Below are positions 29,714 through 39,967 of a DNA stretch of 48,994 bases, piece after piece (within the stretch, counting starts at the first letter, position 1; every line of letters starts with the position of its first letter). The stretch comes from Woeseiaceae bacterium (GTDB lineage Bacteria; Pseudomonadota; Gammaproteobacteria; Steroidobacterales; Woeseiaceae): contig JAJFKR010000012.1 in NCBI GenBank assembly GCA_021773095.1, positions 1 through 48,994 of the forward strand, read 5' to 3'. The notes below the pieces were generated by a model. The model searched no databases. It saw nothing but the letters and a program-made list of their open reading frames with translations, and was not told the DNA's origin. The translations under genes and the position numbers were made by a program.

Positions 29714-31429
29714 TTAGTAGCCTGCTGCCTGTCCGTCTTTCCTGACTTCCGAGGCGCCATAATACACACCCTGCTCCTTGTCCCACATGATCGCCTGGTA
29801 GCCGCCGAAACTACCATTACTGTTGCCCAGCCTGTGTCCCATTGCTTCAAGCGCCTCGCGAGTTTCAGTACTAAATGTAGTTTCAAGATGCACGACGCCA
29901 CCGTCTGTCATCGCAGACCCCGTTGGTTGTGACGAGCCCGTGTGGTTGATACGGGCGGCATCGCCTGCTTCCTGCAGATTCATTCCGAAGTCGATCATAT
30001 TAATGACGATTTGTGCATGCGCCTGCGGCTGCATCGCGCCACCCATCACTCCGAAGCTGATCAGCGGTTCGCCGTCCTTCATGACAAAGGCCGGAATGAT
30101 GGTATGAAACGGCCGCTTGCCGCCGGCAACGACATTCGCATGACTGGCATCAAGAGCAAACAACTCGGCACGATCCTGCAGTATGAATCCAAGGTCACCG
30201 GGCGTCATCCCTGAACCCATGCCGCGGTAATTACTCTGAATCAACGACACCATATTGCCGTCTGCATCCGCAACCGTGAGATAGATCGTGTCACCGTTTT
30301 CAAGTTTCGCATCGCCCGCCGGTAACGAGGTCGATGCCTTATCTGCGTCAATCAGTGTACGGCGATCATCTGCGTAATCCTTGGAAATCAGTGTTTCGAC
30401 GGGTACATCAACAAAATCCATATCCGCATAAAATTTTGCACGGTCCTCAAACGCAAGCTTTTTCGCTTCAACCAGTGTGTGGATGTATTCCGCGCTGCCA
30501 AATCCCATTGCGGCAAGATCATAGCCCTCCAGCAAGTTCAGAATCTGCAGCGCAGCAATACCCTGGCCATTGGGCGGTAGTTCGTAGACGTCCCAGCCAC
30601 GATAATTGGTCGATACAGGCGTTACCCATTCGGACTCATGCGCGGCGAGGTCATCATAATTCAACAAGCCACCCTGCTCAGCCATGTAGGCGTCGATACG
30701 CTTCGCAATGTCACCTTTGTAAAATTCGTCGCGTCCCTTCTCGCCTATTGCTTCGAGGGTATTGGCCAGGCGAGGGTTCCTGAACATCTCGCCCTTCCTC
30801 GGAACGTCACCGTTCGGCATGTACGTTTCGGAAAATCCGGGGAAATGGCCGATGCGAGCCTTGTTTGACTGGAAATAATGAGCGATAACTTCCGAAACCG
30901 GAAACCCTTCGCGGGCATAAGCGATTGCCGGCGCCAGAATATCTTTCATATCCAGACGCCCGTAACGACCGTGTAGCTGAAACCAGCCGTCTACCGTACC
31001 CGGTACACTAACCGGCAGAGGGCCGAACGGCGGAATCTTTTCGAAGCCCTTCTCCTGGAAATACTCCAGCGTCATCGCCTGCGGCGCGCGCCCGGACGCA
31101 TTCAAGCCGACGAGCTCTTTTTTCTCCGCGTCCCAGACGATCGCGAACAGATCCCCGCCGATTCCGTTACCGGTTGGCTCCATCAGACCCAATGTGGCAT
31201 TGGCTGCAATCGCTGCGTCCACAGCACTGCCACCGGCCTTCAGGATATCCAGCGCAACCTGAGTCGCCAATGGCTGGCTTGTTGCCGCCATTGCGTGGGG
31301 TGCGATCACCTCGGATCGCGATGCATGAGCACGCCCCGCAACCCGGTCGTAGCCGGGATCAGAGGCCGCCACAGCTGCGGCTCCGGTCACTAGCATTGCG
31401 ATACTGGCAATCCATATCGACTGTTTCAT
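29714..31429 (-). CDS. ggt: Gamma-glutamyltransferase family protein
   Basis: A 571-residue exported enzyme: signal peptide, then MAATSQPLATQVALDILKAGGSAVDAAIAAN, the N-terminal GGT pattern. It should self-cleave before a Thr; ENGDTIYLTVADADGNMVSL near residue 370 holds the candidate (Thr of GDT) and is followed by SNYRGMGSG. This differs from the TTH pattern of classical glutathione-degrading enzymes, so it may belong to a related branch with another substrate. C-terminal GGAMQPQAHAQIVINMIDFG is conserved in the family. It acts in the periplasm and ends directly at trpS. Confidence 0.93.
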   Translation of the reverse strand: MKQSIWIASIAMLVTGAAAVAASDPGYDRVAGRAHASRSEVIAPHAMAATSQPLATQVALDILKAGGSAVDAAIAANATLGLMEPTGNGIGGDLFAIVWDAEKKELVGLNASGRAPQAMTLEYFQEKGFEKIPPFGPLPVSVPGTVDGWFQLHGRYGRLDMKDILAPAIAYAREGFPVSEVIAHYFQSNKARIGHFPGFSETYMPNGDVPRKGEMFRNPRLANTLEAIGEKGRDEFYKGDIAKRIDAYMAEQGGLLNYDDLAAHESEWVTPVSTNYRGWDVYELPPNGQGIAALQILNLLEGYDLAAMGFGSAEYIHTLVEAKKLAFEDRAKFYADMDFVDVPVETLISKDYADDRRTLIDADKASTSLPAGDAKLENGDTIYLTVADADGNMVSLIQSNYRGMGSGMTPGDLGFILQDRAELFALDASHANVVAGGKRPFHTIIPAFVMKDGEPLISFGVMGGAMQPQAHAQIVINMIDFGMNLQEAGDAARINHTGSSQPTGSAMTDGGVVHLETTFSTETREALEAMGHRLGNSNGSFGGYQAIMWDKEQGVYYGASEVRKDGQAAGY

Positions 31430-31525
31430 CCTCTGCTCCGTTACTGGGCTTTCTCAGGTCCCGCCTGCGCGAGGCGCTAATGATGGCATTCGGCGGCGAC
31501 CGCAGCAACAGGGTATGATTTGCCC

Positions 31526-32869
31526 ATGAACAGCGATTACACCGATAAGAATCCAGCGCTCGGTGCACTCTATGCTGAGCACATTGAGGCCCTTACCGCG
31601 CGCCACGATCATGCGCTCGAACAGGCCGGCGCCAGCCACGCCGTCATCTATTCCGGCAATCCGAAAATCGCATTCCTTGACGACTATCAAATGCCGTTCA
31701 AACCGAACCCGCATTTCATTAGCTGGGTGCCGCTTGCACGCCTGCCATTCTCGTACATTGTCTACACACCCGGCGAGACGCCGATTCTGATTTACTGCCA
31801 GCCGCACGACTACTGGCATGTCGTTCCGGGCGCGCCGGACGGTTTCTGGACCAGCGAGTTTGATATCCGCATCGTGCATAGCGTCGACGACGTCGCAGCA
31901 CACCTGCCCGCCGATCGACAGAAATGCATTGCCATCGGCGAAATCGATGACGATGCTTTGGCATTCGACATCGAACGCGTGAACCCGACAACGGCAGTGA
32001 GTATTCTGCATTACGCTCGTGGCGCGAAGACGCAATACGAACTCGCGACCCTGCGGCTCGCATCACAACGTGGAGCAAGCGGTCATATTGCAGCCGAGGC
32101 GGCGTTTCGTAACGGCGAGTCGGAGTTCGAGATTCACCGAGCGTACTGCAAAGCAGTTAGTCATACCGATCAGGAGCTCCCCTATGGCAACATTGTTGCG
32201 CTAAACGAGCACGGTGCCGTTTTGCACTACACAGACCTTGACCGCCGGCCGCCAGCCGACTCGCGGTCATTCCTGATCGATGCTGGCGCACAGGTACATG
32301 GTTATGCGTCGGATATTACTCGTACGTATGCGAGCAGCGACGAACGGTTTCAGGCCCTTATCGATCGTATGGAGTCGATGCAGCAGGATATTGTCAGTCA
32401 GGTCCGTGCTGGTGTCGATTATCGAGAGCTCCATATTGCTACGCACAAAATGCTGGCCGCTGTGCTGGTTGAGGCTGAGCTTGCCACTGGCAATCCGGAC
32501 ACCTTGCTCGAGACAGGGGTAACCAGTGCTTTCTTCCCGCACGGTCTTGGGCATTTGCTCGGCATCCAGGTTCATGATGTCGGCGGTTTCATGGAGGGCG
32601 AATCGGGAACGACGGTCGATCCACCGAGCGGTCACCCCTTTCTGAGGCTGACGCGGGTGCTTGACGAAAACATGGTGTTAACCATCGAGCCCGGCCTGTA
32701 CGCAATCGACATGCTGCTCGAGAATCTGCGCGGAACACCTGCCGAGTCTCATGTGAACTGGGCTACGGTCGAATGGTTACGACCGTTTGGCGGAATTCGT
32801 ATTGAAGATAACGTCCGCGTGCTGGTTAATGATCGGGAGAATTTGACTCGCGACGCATTCGCCCTGTAG
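31526..32869 (+). CDS. pepQ: Xaa-Pro dipeptidase
   Basis: A 447-residue dimetal aminopeptidase of the M24 family, close to E. coli PepQ along the whole length. Metal ligands are visible: Asp in LIDAGA and SDITRTY, His in FPHGLGHLLG, Glu in TIEPGLY and GGIRIEDNV. It cleaves dipeptides with C-terminal proline. I chose the ATG at 31526; a TTG at 31520 has AGGG at better spacing and would add two residues. The TAG stop is the TAG of a REP-like GTAGGAG element. Confidence 0.96.
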   Translation: MNSDYTDKNPALGALYAEHIEALTARHDHALEQAGASHAVIYSGNPKIAFLDDYQMPFKPNPHFISWVPLARLPFSYIVYTPGETPILIYCQPHDYWHVVPGAPDGFWTSEFDIRIVHSVDDVAAHLPADRQKCIAIGEIDDDALAFDIERVNPTTAVSILHYARGAKTQYELATLRLASQRGASGHIAAEAAFRNGESEFEIHRAYCKAVSHTDQELPYGNIVALNEHGAVLHYTDLDRRPPADSRSFLIDAGAQVHGYASDITRTYASSDERFQALIDRMESMQQDIVSQVRAGVDYRELHIATHKMLAAVLVEAELATGNPDTLLETGVTSAFFPHGLGHLLGIQVHDVGGFMEGESGTTVDPPSGHPFLRLTRVLDENMVLTIEPGLYAIDMLLENLRGTPAESHVNWATVEWLRPFGGIRIEDNVRVLVNDRENLTRDAFAL

Positions 32870-32888
32870 GAGGCCGTCTTACGGCCGA
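32865..32888 (+). repeat. REP-like palindrome providing the pepQ stop
   Basis: GTAGGAGGCCG pairs with the downstream CGGCCG across a short loop. The TAG of GTAGGAG is the pepQ stop codon. It forms a convergent pair with the element at 32896-32918. Confidence 0.75.
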
Positions 32889-32895
32889 ATGGGTG

Positions 32896-32918
32896 TCGCG
32901 CGTGAGACGCGCTCCTAC
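32896..32918 (-). repeat. REP-like palindrome providing the SDR stop
   Basis: TCGCGCGT and ACGCGCTCCTAC form the two arms. On the minus strand it begins GTAGGAG, whose TAG is the stop codon of the SDR gene. Confidence 0.8.
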
Positions 32919-33742
32919 TGTGCTTCCGTCTTGCGCTGTGCTTTCAATTTTGCCTTAACCTTCGCGCCCTTGCTCTCCAGCGTCGGTCGAACCAGACGAT
33001 TCAAACCTGGGAACAAGTACATGATCGTTGTCAGAAAGCCGCTGAGTTTCGGCATCGACAACTCGCGCAAATTATTGCCGCACAAGTCCAGAACGGCCTG
33101 AGCAACTTCTTCGGCCGTACTAATCGGTTGCGAAAAAGTCAGGTCCGATGTTGCGTCGATATCGGCCATTATAAACCCGGTATCGATTGGCCCGGGAGAC
33201 ACGACAGCGAGTTTGATATTGCTGTCGGCCAACTCCATTCCCAATGCGTAGGTGAACGATCTCAGGCCCGCTTTACTTGCCGCGTAACCGGCACTCCCGG
33301 GAATCGGTGCACGACCTGCCAGCGAACCTACATTGATTATTGCGCCACCGCCCGCCTCGCGCAGATAGGGTAGAGCAATTCGACTAAGCATGAGGGGAGC
33401 TTTCAGATTTACGTCGATCATCTTGCCGAGATCAGTGGCTTCGACGTCTTCGATATTGCCTCGTTTATGGTAGCCCGCATTATTGACAAGCACGTCGACT
33501 CGACCGAACTCGAAAGCTGCCTTTTTGAATACGTCAACGCAAGCCTCTGCATCCGAGACGTCCATCGCGAACACTTCCACTTTGGTCTTGGCACGCAGTT
33601 CTTCGGCTATCGCATCAAGGTTTTTCTTGTTCCGTGCGACCAGCATCAGGTTGGCGCCCGCTTCCGCAAACATACGTGCGGTCGCTGCACCGACACCCTC
33701 GGATCCGCCCGTGATGATCACGGTCTTGTCGTTAAATATCAT
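32915..33742 (-). CDS. Short-chain dehydrogenase/reductase
   Basis: A 275-residue SDR enzyme. The nucleotide-binding motif is TGGSEGVG at about residues 11-18, the NNAG motif lies in VLVNNAGYHKRG, the catalytic Ser in NVGSLAG and the YxxxK in YAASK. The segment SPGPIDTGF follows. The C-terminus past residue 230 is longer and basic, ending in Lys/Gln-rich residues. It resembles 3-ketosphinganine reductase-like SDRs (NAD(P) binding without the classical TGxxxGIG), but substrate cannot be fixed. The TAG stop lies in a REP element. Confidence 0.9.
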   Translation of the reverse strand: MIFNDKTVIITGGSEGVGAATARMFAEAGANLMLVARNKKNLDAIAEELRAKTKVEVFAMDVSDAEACVDVFKKAAFEFGRVDVLVNNAGYHKRGNIEDVEATDLGKMIDVNLKAPLMLSRIALPYLREAGGGAIINVGSLAGRAPIPGSAGYAASKAGLRSFTYALGMELADSNIKLAVVSPGPIDTGFIMADIDATSDLTFSQPISTAEEVAQAVLDLCGNNLRELSMPKLSGFLTTIMYLFPGLNRLVRPTLESKGAKVKAKLKAQRKTEAQ

Positions 33743-33759
33743 GGGTGGAGCTTACCACC

Positions 33760-33782
33760 GTAGGAGCGCGCCTTGCGCGTGA
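33760..33782 (+). repeat. REP-like palindrome upstream of the SDR gene
   Basis: GTAGGAGCGCG, then GCGCGTGA, with a short loop. It lies between the stop of the 113-residue orphan and the SDR start, abutting that orphan's TGA. Confidence 0.75.
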
Positions 33783-34124
33783 TCAGAGGCCCAGGTAGCC
33801 CTTGATCTTCTTCCACAAGCTCGATTCCCAACCATAAACATCGAGCTGATCCGGGTCGAGTATCGCGACAGGCATCGTGGTATCCGCTTGAATGACTTCA
33901 TTTGCGGCAACATCTTCGGGGCGCAGCTCGAGCCGGCCCTTCTTGCCTTCGCCGGGTTCGGTCAATCCGTCAACCGCCAGGCTCAGGTACGGCAGCACTT
34001 CGTCATCGACAATATCGTCAAGGAAAACAGCGTCCGGATCGAACGTTTCCTTGGTCAGGATGACGCAATCATCAAAGGCTTTGTCGTTGCTAATGGCCCT
34101 GTCTCTGGTGTCCGCTGCAGTCAT
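33783..34124 (-). CDS. Uncharacterised small acidic protein
   Basis: A 113-residue acidic protein starting at ATG (MTAADTRDR). The middle is Asp/Glu-rich and the C-terminus has Trp and Lys (YGWESSLWKKIKGYLGL), possibly an amphipathic tail. No signal peptide or known domain is recognised. It stands alone between the SDR gene and the ribosomal block. Confidence 0.6.
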   Translation of the reverse strand: MTAADTRDRAISNDKAFDDCVILTKETFDPDAVFLDDIVDDEVLPYLSLAVDGLTEPGEGKKGRLELRPEDVAANEVIQADTTMPVAILDPDQLDVYGWESSLWKKIKGYLGL

Positions 34125-34231
34125 AACTCTAGAAGTAATCGTCAGCCGTCGCTGTGAGCCGACTCACAATTGCGAGCTTTCGTTTATATGTTATTTTTCA
34201 GGATGTTACGACGTTTTCAGTGTCTCTTGCA

Positions 34232-34262
34232 CAAAAAAACCGGGATTGACCCGGTTTTTTAT
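34232..34262. terminator. Bidirectional Rho-independent terminator
   Basis: A run of A, then CCGGG, a five-base loop and CCCGG, then six or more T. Read on the minus strand it terminates the alpha-operon transcript downstream of rplQ; on the plus strand it could also act. It is the only clear intrinsic terminator seen in the ribosomal block. Confidence 0.9.
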
Positions 34263-34286
34263 ATGGCAACACGGTGAAAATCTGAC

Positions 34287-34667
34287 CTATTCGTCTGCTA
34301 CGGCCTCCGGAACCTGGTCAGTCAGCATGACAATTGCCATCGGCGCATTATCACCTGGACGTGGTCCGGTCTTCAGAATTCGCAAATAGCCGCCCGGACG
34401 TTCTTTGCAACGCGGGCCAATCTCACTGAACAGCTTGCCGACGACTTCTTTGTCACGCAGACGGTCAAAGGCCAGGCGGCGATTCGCAACACTGTCTTCC
34501 TTCGCAAGCGTAATCAGAGGTTCTACGACACGGCGCAGCTCTTTTGCTTTGGGTACTGTCGTTCGGATCGTTTCATGCTTGATCATCGACGCGGCCATGT
34601 TGCGAAACATTGCCTTGCGATGAGAGCTGTTACGACCCAGTTTACGACCGGATTTTCTATGGCGCAT
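34287..34667 (-). CDS. rplQ: Ribosomal protein bL17
   Basis: A 126-residue L17 starting [13 protein letters not shown], the standard N-terminus. It lies last in the alpha operon after rpoA and before a strong terminator. The 56-base gap to rpoA contains a small GC-rich stem that resembles a tRNA T-arm. Confidence 0.99.
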   Translation of the reverse strand: MRHRKSGRKLGRNSSHRKAMFRNMAASMIKHETIRTTVPKAKELRRVVEPLITLAKEDSVANRRLAFDRLRDKEVVGKLFSEIGPRCKERPGGYLRILKTGPRPGDNAPMAIVMLTDQVPEAVADE

Positions 34668-34723
34668 TGTTCTCTATCCTAAAATTTATCCAATTTACAC
34701 CGCGGGCTCGAACCCGGGATGCT

Positions 34724-35725
34724 TTACATCACAAGCTCGTGCTCGGGACGCAGGGAGGCAGGCGGCCAGTTGTCCAGATGCATACCCAGACCCAGACCAT
34801 GACCTTCCAGAACTTCCTTGATCTCCGTAAGAGACTTCTTGCCGAGATTTGGCGTACGCAGAAGTTCGACTTCGGTTCGTTGTACAAGATCACCGATGTA
34901 CATGATGTTTTCTGCCTTGAGGCAGTTCGCAGAGCGTACCGTGAGCTCGAGCTCGTCAACCGGGCGCAGCAGAATCGGATCAACCTGATTCTCTGCCTGC
35001 GCACCAATGCCTTCTTCCTGACCTTGCAGGTCAACGAAAACTGACAGCTGATCTTTAAGAATACTGCCCGCACGACGGATGGCTTCTTCAGGATCGATCG
35101 TGCCATTCGTCTCGATTTCAATGAGTAACTTGTCGAGATCAGTCCGCTGTTCCACGCGAGCGGACTCAACGTTGTAGGTTACGCGGACAATCGGGCTAAA
35201 CGACGCATCGAGATTCAGGCTGCCAATCGGCCCGCCCTGCTCTTCGAACGACGGACGCTGTGTCGCTGGACGGTAACCACGACCGCGCTCGACTTTCAGA
35301 ATCATGTTCAGCTCACCGGCCTTGGTCAAATTCGCGATAACCAGATCCGGGTTCTTGATTTCGACATCGTGATCGAGCTGTATGTCGCCAGCCGTCACCG
35401 GACCCGGGCCCTTCTTCGATACCCTTAGCTCAGCCGTATCACGAGTGTTCATCGTGACAGCGACCTGCTTCAGACTCAGGAGAATGTCGACGACATCTTC
35501 CTGGACGCCTTCGATGCTGGTGTACTCGTGAAGTACGCCCTCGATTTCTGCTTCGGTTATCGCTGCCCCCGGCATGGACGACAACAGGATGCGACGCAAT
35601 GCATTGCCAAGCGTGTGTCCGAAACCACGTTCGAATGGCTCGATGGTGACTTTTGCCTGCAAATCGTTGACCGGCGATACTTTTACTACGCGCGGCTTTA
35701 GAAATTCGTGTACTGATTCCTGCAT
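34724..35725 (-). CDS. rpoA: RNA polymerase subunit alpha
   Basis: A 333-residue alpha subunit. The N-terminal domain (about 1-235) holds [20 protein letters not shown], the dimerisation and assembly region; the C-terminal domain (about 250-325) has [15 protein letters not shown] and [14 protein letters not shown], the helix-hairpin-helix that binds UP elements and activators. Full length. It follows rpsD by 18 bases. Confidence 0.99.
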   Translation of the reverse strand: MQESVHEFLKPRVVKVSPVNDLQAKVTIEPFERGFGHTLGNALRRILLSSMPGAAITEAEIEGVLHEYTSIEGVQEDVVDILLSLKQVAVTMNTRDTAELRVSKKGPGPVTAGDIQLDHDVEIKNPDLVIANLTKAGELNMILKVERGRGYRPATQRPSFEEQGGPIGSLNLDASFSPIVRVTYNVESARVEQRTDLDKLLIEIETNGTIDPEEAIRRAGSILKDQLSVFVDLQGQEEGIGAQAENQVDPILLRPVDELELTVRSANCLKAENIMYIGDLVQRTEVELLRTPNLGKKSLTEIKEVLEGHGLGLGMHLDNWPPASLRPEHELVM

Positions 35726-35743
35726 GGGAATTAACCCTCCTGA

Positions 35744-36364
35744 CTACTTCGAGTACAGCTCGACGACTAGGTTTTCGTTGATATCGGGGAGAATGTCTTC
35801 CCGATCCGGCAACGACGTCAAAGTGCCCGCCATCTTCTTGGTGTCGACATTTACCCACTCAGGCAAGCCGACCTGTCCTGCTATTTCCATTGCGCTCTGG
35901 ATACGGAGTTGCTTCTTCGCCTTCTCGCGAATCGTAATTGCATCGCCCGCCTTGAGTTGCGCGGACGGAATATTAACGATCTTGCCGTTAACTTCTATGC
36001 TCTTATGACTCACAAGCTGGCGTGCTTCTGCGCGCGTTGACGCGAAACCCATACGATACACAACGTTATCCAGACGTCCTTCCAGCAGTCGCAACAGGTT
36101 CTCGCCCGTCGATCCTTTCAGCTGTGCGGAACGTTTGTAGTAGTTACGAAACTGACGCTCGAGCACGCCGTACATACGACGCAACTTCTGCTTCTCTCTG
36201 AGCTGCATGCCGTATTCCGACAGACGTGGGCGACGTTGGGCCGCACCGCCTGGAGGAACATCCAGCTTGCACTTCGATTCAAGCGGCCGTACGCCACTTT
36301 TAAGAAACAGATCCGTGCCTTCGCGGCGGGACAGTTTACATTTTGGTCCTAAATATCTTGCCAT
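35744..36364 (-). CDS. rpsD: Ribosomal protein uS4
   Basis: A 206-residue S4 with the usual start [20 protein letters not shown] and the S4 RNA-binding domain around residues 95-155 ([20 protein letters not shown]). S4 is normally the translational repressor of the alpha operon. It lacks the full set of zinc cysteines of the C+ form. Confidence 0.99.
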   Translation of the reverse strand: MARYLGPKCKLSRREGTDLFLKSGVRPLESKCKLDVPPGGAAQRRPRLSEYGMQLREKQKLRRMYGVLERQFRNYYKRSAQLKGSTGENLLRLLEGRLDNVVYRMGFASTRAEARQLVSHKSIEVNGKIVNIPSAQLKAGDAITIREKAKKQLRIQSAMEIAGQVGLPEWVNVDTKKMAGTLTSLPDREDILPDINENLVVELYSK

Positions 36365-36374
36365 TGTTCAGCCT

Positions 36375-36755
36375 CTACACGCGGCGTTTTTTCGGCGGAC
36401 GACAGCCGTTATGAGGAATCGGTGTGACATCCTCAATATTTTGAATACGGAATCCCAAGGCGTTCAGGGCGCGTACTGCAGACTCGCGACCCGGGCCCGG
36501 CCCACGAACTCGCACATCAACATTCTTCACACCGAACTCGAGAGCCGCACGGCCCGCTTTGTCCGATGCAACCTGTGCTGCGAACGGGGTGGATTTACGA
36601 GATCCACGAAAACCACAACCGCCGGCCGTTGCCCATGAAAGCGCATTGCCCTGGCGATCGGTGATCGTGATGATCGTGTTGTTGAAGGAAGCATGGATGT
36701 GCGCGACCGCATCAACCACGTGCTTTTTGACCTTCTTTTTCTTTACTTCTGCCAT
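36375..36755 (-). CDS. rpsK: Ribosomal protein uS11
   Basis: A 126-residue S11 with the basic start MAEVKKKK and the conserved [16 protein letters not shown] and [11 protein letters not shown] end. ATG at 36755 preferred over a TTG two codons earlier. It is separated from rpsM by a REP-like element. Confidence 0.99.
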   Translation of the reverse strand: MAEVKKKKVKKHVVDAVAHIHASFNNTIITITDRQGNALSWATAGGCGFRGSRKSTPFAAQVASDKAGRAALEFGVKNVDVRVRGPGPGRESAVRALNALGFRIQNIEDVTPIPHNGCRPPKKRRV

Positions 36756-36768
36756 TATCAATTCCAGT

Positions 36769-36791
36769 GTGTAGGAGCGCGTCTTACGCGC
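36769..36791 (+). repeat. REP-like palindrome between rpsK and rpsM
   Basis: GTAGGAGCGCGT pairs with ACGCGCGA. GTAGGAG reads on the plus strand, opposite to the genes around it and to most other copies in the block. Confidence 0.8.
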
Positions 36792-36797
36792 GATTCC

Positions 36798-37154
36798 CTA
36801 ACGTTTTATCGGACGACGCGGACCTTTTCGGGTGCGCGCATTCGTTCGAGTGCGTTGGCCGCGAAGCGGCAAACCACGTCGGTGACGGATTCCTCGGTAA
36901 GAACCGAGATCCATCAAGCGTTTGATATTCATTGACGTCTCACGACGCAGATCACCTTCAACCGTGAAAATCGCGACTGCTGTACGCAGCTTCGCAACTT
37001 CCGGCTCAGCCAGATCTTTTACCTTTGTCTCCGGAGCAACACCGGCCGCTTCGCAAATTTGCTTCGCGCGCGTGTCCCCAATGCCGAAGATCGACGTCAG
37101 TGCAATCACGACGTGCTTCGTCAACGGAATGTTTATGCCTGCTATACGTGCCAC
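36798..37154 (-). CDS. rpsM: Ribosomal protein uS13
   Basis: A 118-residue S13 starting with GTG ([14 protein letters not shown]), with the basic tail [11 protein letters not shown]. In related bacteria it is the first gene of the alpha operon, where S4 represses through an upstream pseudoknot; that structure was not verified here. Confidence 0.99.
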   Translation of the reverse strand: MARIAGINIPLTKHVVIALTSIFGIGDTRAKQICEAAGVAPETKVKDLAEPEVAKLRTAVAIFTVEGDLRRETSMNIKRLMDLGSYRGIRHRRGLPLRGQRTRTNARTRKGPRRPIKR

Positions 37155-37183
37155 TTAACCTATCCTTATCAATAGACCCGGGA

Positions 37184-37297
37184 CTAACCCTGGCGCTGCT
37201 TATGCCGTGCGTCTGTGCAGATCACTCGCACGACACCCTTGCGGCGAACGATCTTGCAATTTCTGCAGATCTTTTTAACTGATGCTCTTACTTTCAT
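37184..37297 (-). CDS. rpmJ: Ribosomal protein bL36
   Basis: A 37-residue protein starting [15 protein letters not shown], with zinc ligands Cys11, Cys14, Cys27 and His32 all present (C+ type). ATG at 37297 and TAG at 37184-37186. It lies between secY and rpsM with short gaps. Confidence 0.97.
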   Translation of the reverse strand: MKVRASVKKICRNCKIVRRKGVVRVICTDARHKQRQG

Positions 37298-37323
37298 GAG
37301 CTGCTCTCCAAAACGCTGACGAA

Positions 37324-38685
37324 TCAGCGAGTTTGCCCCCCGCGACCGTAATTACGCAGGTTGGCTTTTTGCATCATGCCTTCGTACTGGTGACTCATTG
37401 CATGTGCCTGCATTTGTGACATGAAGTCCATCGTGACCACGACCAGAATCAGTAGCGACGTGCCACCAAAACTGAACGGCATGCTCGGGTAGAACATGCG
37501 AACCAACTCAGGCAGCAGACATACACCAGCGATGTACAACGCGCCCCAGAAGGTCAGTCGAGTCAGCACTCGGTCAATATATTCTGCCGTGTGCGCACCG
37601 GGCCGGATACCCGGCAGGAATGCACCACCCTTCTTCAACTGATCTGCGGTCTCTTTCGAGTTGTATTGCAGCGCTGTGTAGAAGAAGCAGAAGAAAATAA
37701 TCAAAGCTGCGTACATCAAAACGTAAACAGGCTGACCGGGTCCAAGGTTGGCACCGATCGTCTGTAGCGCACGTTGTACGACAGTTGGGTCGGCCGCCTG
37801 GCCGAAAAACTGGGCAATCGTCGCCGGGAACATCAAGATGCTCGAAGCAAAAATCGGCGGAATGACACCTGCCATGTTGATCTTGAACGGCAGGTGCGTA
37901 CTCTGCGCCTGCATCATCTTGCGGCCCTGCTGTCGCCGGGCGTAGTTGACGGTGATGCGGCGCTGTGCCCGCTCCATGTAGACGACGAAGATGATCGCTG
38001 CGATACCGCCGAGCAACATCATGATCGCCGTGATTGAAGACATTTCACCGGTACTCACCAGCTCCGCTGTTCCAGCAATGGCGCCCGGCAATCCGGCTAC
38101 AATACTGGCCAAAATGATCATTGAAATACCGTTGCCGATACCACGTTCAGTGATTTGCTCACCCAGCCACATCAGGAATACCGTGCCTGTCACCAGCGTA
38201 ATGCAGGCTGTGATCAGGAATGATGGGCCCGGGTTAATTACCAACTGCGGCTGACCCTGCAACCAGGATGCCGCGGCTATTGACTGAAAGCTCGCTAAGG
38301 CAACCGTGCCGTAGCGTGTGTACTTAACTATCTGGCGACGACCGTGCTCCCCTTCTTTTCGGAGTTGCTCAAGGCTCGGCACGATACGACTGGCCATCTG
38401 CATGATGATGGATGACGAAATATAGGGCACGATGCCGAGCGCAAAAATACCAAATCGAGACAACGCACCGCCGGAAAACAGGTTAAACGTCGCCAGCAAT
38501 CCGCCCGACTGGTTCTGGAAGAATTCATTCAACGCAACCGGATTAACGCCCGGTACCGGAATATAGGTACCACAGCGATAGACGATCAGCGCGCCAACGA
38601 GGAACAGAAGACGAATTTTTAGTTCGCCTAATTTGCTCGCTTGCTTCGCTACATCTGCCGGACTTTGTTGGGGCTTCTTTGCCAC
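37324..38685 (-). CDS. secY: Preprotein translocase subunit SecY
   Basis: A 453-residue ten-helix channel of the Sec translocon. GTG start ([15 protein letters not shown]). The plug and first helices are followed by [13 protein letters not shown], and the C-terminal [14 protein letters not shown] region is typical. It sits at the end of the spc operon, upstream of rpmJ, and downstream of rplO with two REP copies between. Confidence 0.99.
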   Translation of the reverse strand: MAKKPQQSPADVAKQASKLGELKIRLLFLVGALIVYRCGTYIPVPGVNPVALNEFFQNQSGGLLATFNLFSGGALSRFGIFALGIVPYISSSIIMQMASRIVPSLEQLRKEGEHGRRQIVKYTRYGTVALASFQSIAAASWLQGQPQLVINPGPSFLITACITLVTGTVFLMWLGEQITERGIGNGISMIILASIVAGLPGAIAGTAELVSTGEMSSITAIMMLLGGIAAIIFVVYMERAQRRITVNYARRQQGRKMMQAQSTHLPFKINMAGVIPPIFASSILMFPATIAQFFGQAADPTVVQRALQTIGANLGPGQPVYVLMYAALIIFFCFFYTALQYNSKETADQLKKGGAFLPGIRPGAHTAEYIDRVLTRLTFWGALYIAGVCLLPELVRMFYPSMPFSFGGTSLLILVVVTMDFMSQMQAHAMSHQYEGMMQKANLRNYGRGGQTR

Positions 38686-38715
38686 GTTATTTCCTATGCT
38701 TCCTGTCTTGGTTTA

Positions 38716-38771
38716 TCGCGCGTTGGACGCGCTCCTACGATGCTTGATTCGCGCGTTGGACGCGCTCCTAC
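38716..38771 (-). repeat. Tandem pair of REP-like elements between rplO and secY
   Basis: Two identical 23-base palindromes (starting TCGCGCGTTGG on the plus strand) at 38716-38738 and 38749-38771, repeating with a period of 33 bases. On the minus strand each starts GTAGGAG. The second copy shares its first base with the rplO stop, giving TAGTAG. Confidence 0.9.
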
Positions 38772-39205
38772 TAGTCTTCTATTGAGCCGCCAGCTTTTTC
38801 GATCTCTTCGCGGGCACCTTTGGTGACCTTAAGACCTTTGAGCTTGACTGCTTTTTTTATTTCGCCGGACTTGATGACCTTTACTTTGGTCACGAATGCC
38901 GGCACCAGGTTCAGCGCCTTCAATACATCCATATCGATGACATCGGCTGTCGGGATGTCCAGCTCGTGCAAACGCAGCTCTGCTGTCAGACGCGCCATAC
39001 GTGAACGAAAACCCACCTTTGGCAGTCGACGTTGCAGCGGCATTTGGCCACCTTCAAACCCGACCTTGTGGAAACCACCTGAACGGGCCTTCTGCCCTTT
39101 CTGGCCACGACCACTGGTCTTGCCCTGTCCGGCAGAATGACCACGGCCCAGTCGCTTGCCCACTTTTTTCGCACCGTTGCCGGGCGACAGATCGTTCAGA
39201 CGCAT
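38771..39205 (-). CDS. rplO: Ribosomal protein uL15
   Basis: A 144-residue L15 starting [14 protein letters not shown], with the Gly/Arg-rich [19 protein letters not shown] segment. It overlaps nothing upstream; rpmD ends one base away. The stop runs directly into the REP element. Confidence 0.99.
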   Translation of the reverse strand: MRLNDLSPGNGAKKVGKRLGRGHSAGQGKTSGRGQKGQKARSGGFHKVGFEGGQMPLQRRLPKVGFRSRMARLTAELRLHELDIPTADVIDMDVLKALNLVPAFVTKVKVIKSGEIKKAVKLKGLKVTKGAREEIEKAGGSIED

Positions 39206-39206
39206 G

Positions 39207-39395
39207 TCAAACTTCCTCTACCGATACCATGTACGAAATACGATTAATCATGCCGCGATTCTCGGGCGTATCGACGACCGTCACTGTCTGACGGATCTTT
39301 CGCAATCCCAATCCCGCAACACAGGCTCTGTGGCTTTTCAGCCGCCCGAATTTGCTCTTCAGCAGCGTGACCTTTAGTTCTTTGGACTTCGCCAT
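39207..39395 (-). CDS. rpmD: Ribosomal protein uL30
   Basis: A 62-residue L30 ([15 protein letters not shown]...), the short bacterial form. One base separates it from rplO. A REP-like element lies in the 54-base gap to rpsE. Confidence 0.97.
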   Translation of the reverse strand: MAKSKELKVTLLKSKFGRLKSHRACVAGLGLRKIRQTVTVVDTPENRGMINRISYMVSVEEV

Positions 39396-39410
39396 GATCT
39401 TATTTCCTAT

Positions 39411-39434
39411 TCGCGGCTTATGAGCCGCTCCTAC
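39411..39434 (-). repeat. REP-like palindrome between rpsE and rpmD
   Basis: TCGCGGCT pairs with AGCCGCTCCTAC. A variant of the family with CGGCT in place of CGCGC; the stem complementarity is kept. Confidence 0.8.
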
Positions 39435-39449
39435 AAGGTTTCCGGCCCT

Positions 39450-39956
39450 TTACGCCAGAATCTCTTTAACTTTTTTGCCACGCTTCGCTGCGATCGACTG
39501 CGGAGAGTGAATTTCCGACAAACCCTTGATCGTTGCGCGAACAACGTTGATCGGGTTACGTGAACCGTAGCTCTTGGCCAGTACGTTTCGCACACCGGCT
39601 GCTTCGAACACAGCTCGCATCGCACCACCAGCGATTACACCCGTACCATCTGACGCCGGCTGCATGTATACCAGCGTCGCACCGTGGCGACCCTTCTTGG
39701 CGTACACAAGCGTATCGTTATTCAGATTGATACTGATCATGTTCTTGCGAGCCGCTTGCATCGCTTTTTGAATCGCGATCGGCACCTCGCGGGCCTTGCC
39801 ATAGCCAAACCCAACCTGGCCCGCACCATCACCAACAACGGTGAGTGCTGTGAACCCAAATTGACGGCCGCCCTTTACTACCTTGGCGACACGGTTAACG
39901 GTAACCAGCTTTTCAATGAGGTCATCGTTCGGTTGATTGTGATCGTTTCTAGCCAT
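39450..39956 (-). CDS. rpsE: Ribosomal protein uS5
   Basis: A 168-residue S5. The double-stranded RNA-binding N-terminal part includes [16 protein letters not shown], a site tied to spectinomycin action and to decoding fidelity. Full length. Confidence 0.99.
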   Translation of the reverse strand: MARNDHNQPNDDLIEKLVTVNRVAKVVKGGRQFGFTALTVVGDGAGQVGFGYGKAREVPIAIQKAMQAARKNMISINLNNDTLVYAKKGRHGATLVYMQPASDGTGVIAGGAMRAVFEAAGVRNVLAKSYGSRNPINVVRATIKGLSEIHSPQSIAAKRGKKVKEILA

Positions 39957-39967
39957 TATTAGTCTCT

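Noticed and set aside
34698..34721. A tRNA-like T-arm (GGGTTCGAGCCCG on the minus strand) between rpoA and rplQ
   Set aside because: No acceptor, D or anticodon arm and no CCA follow; it is a short GC-rich stem in a 56-base gap, so no tRNA gene is claimed.
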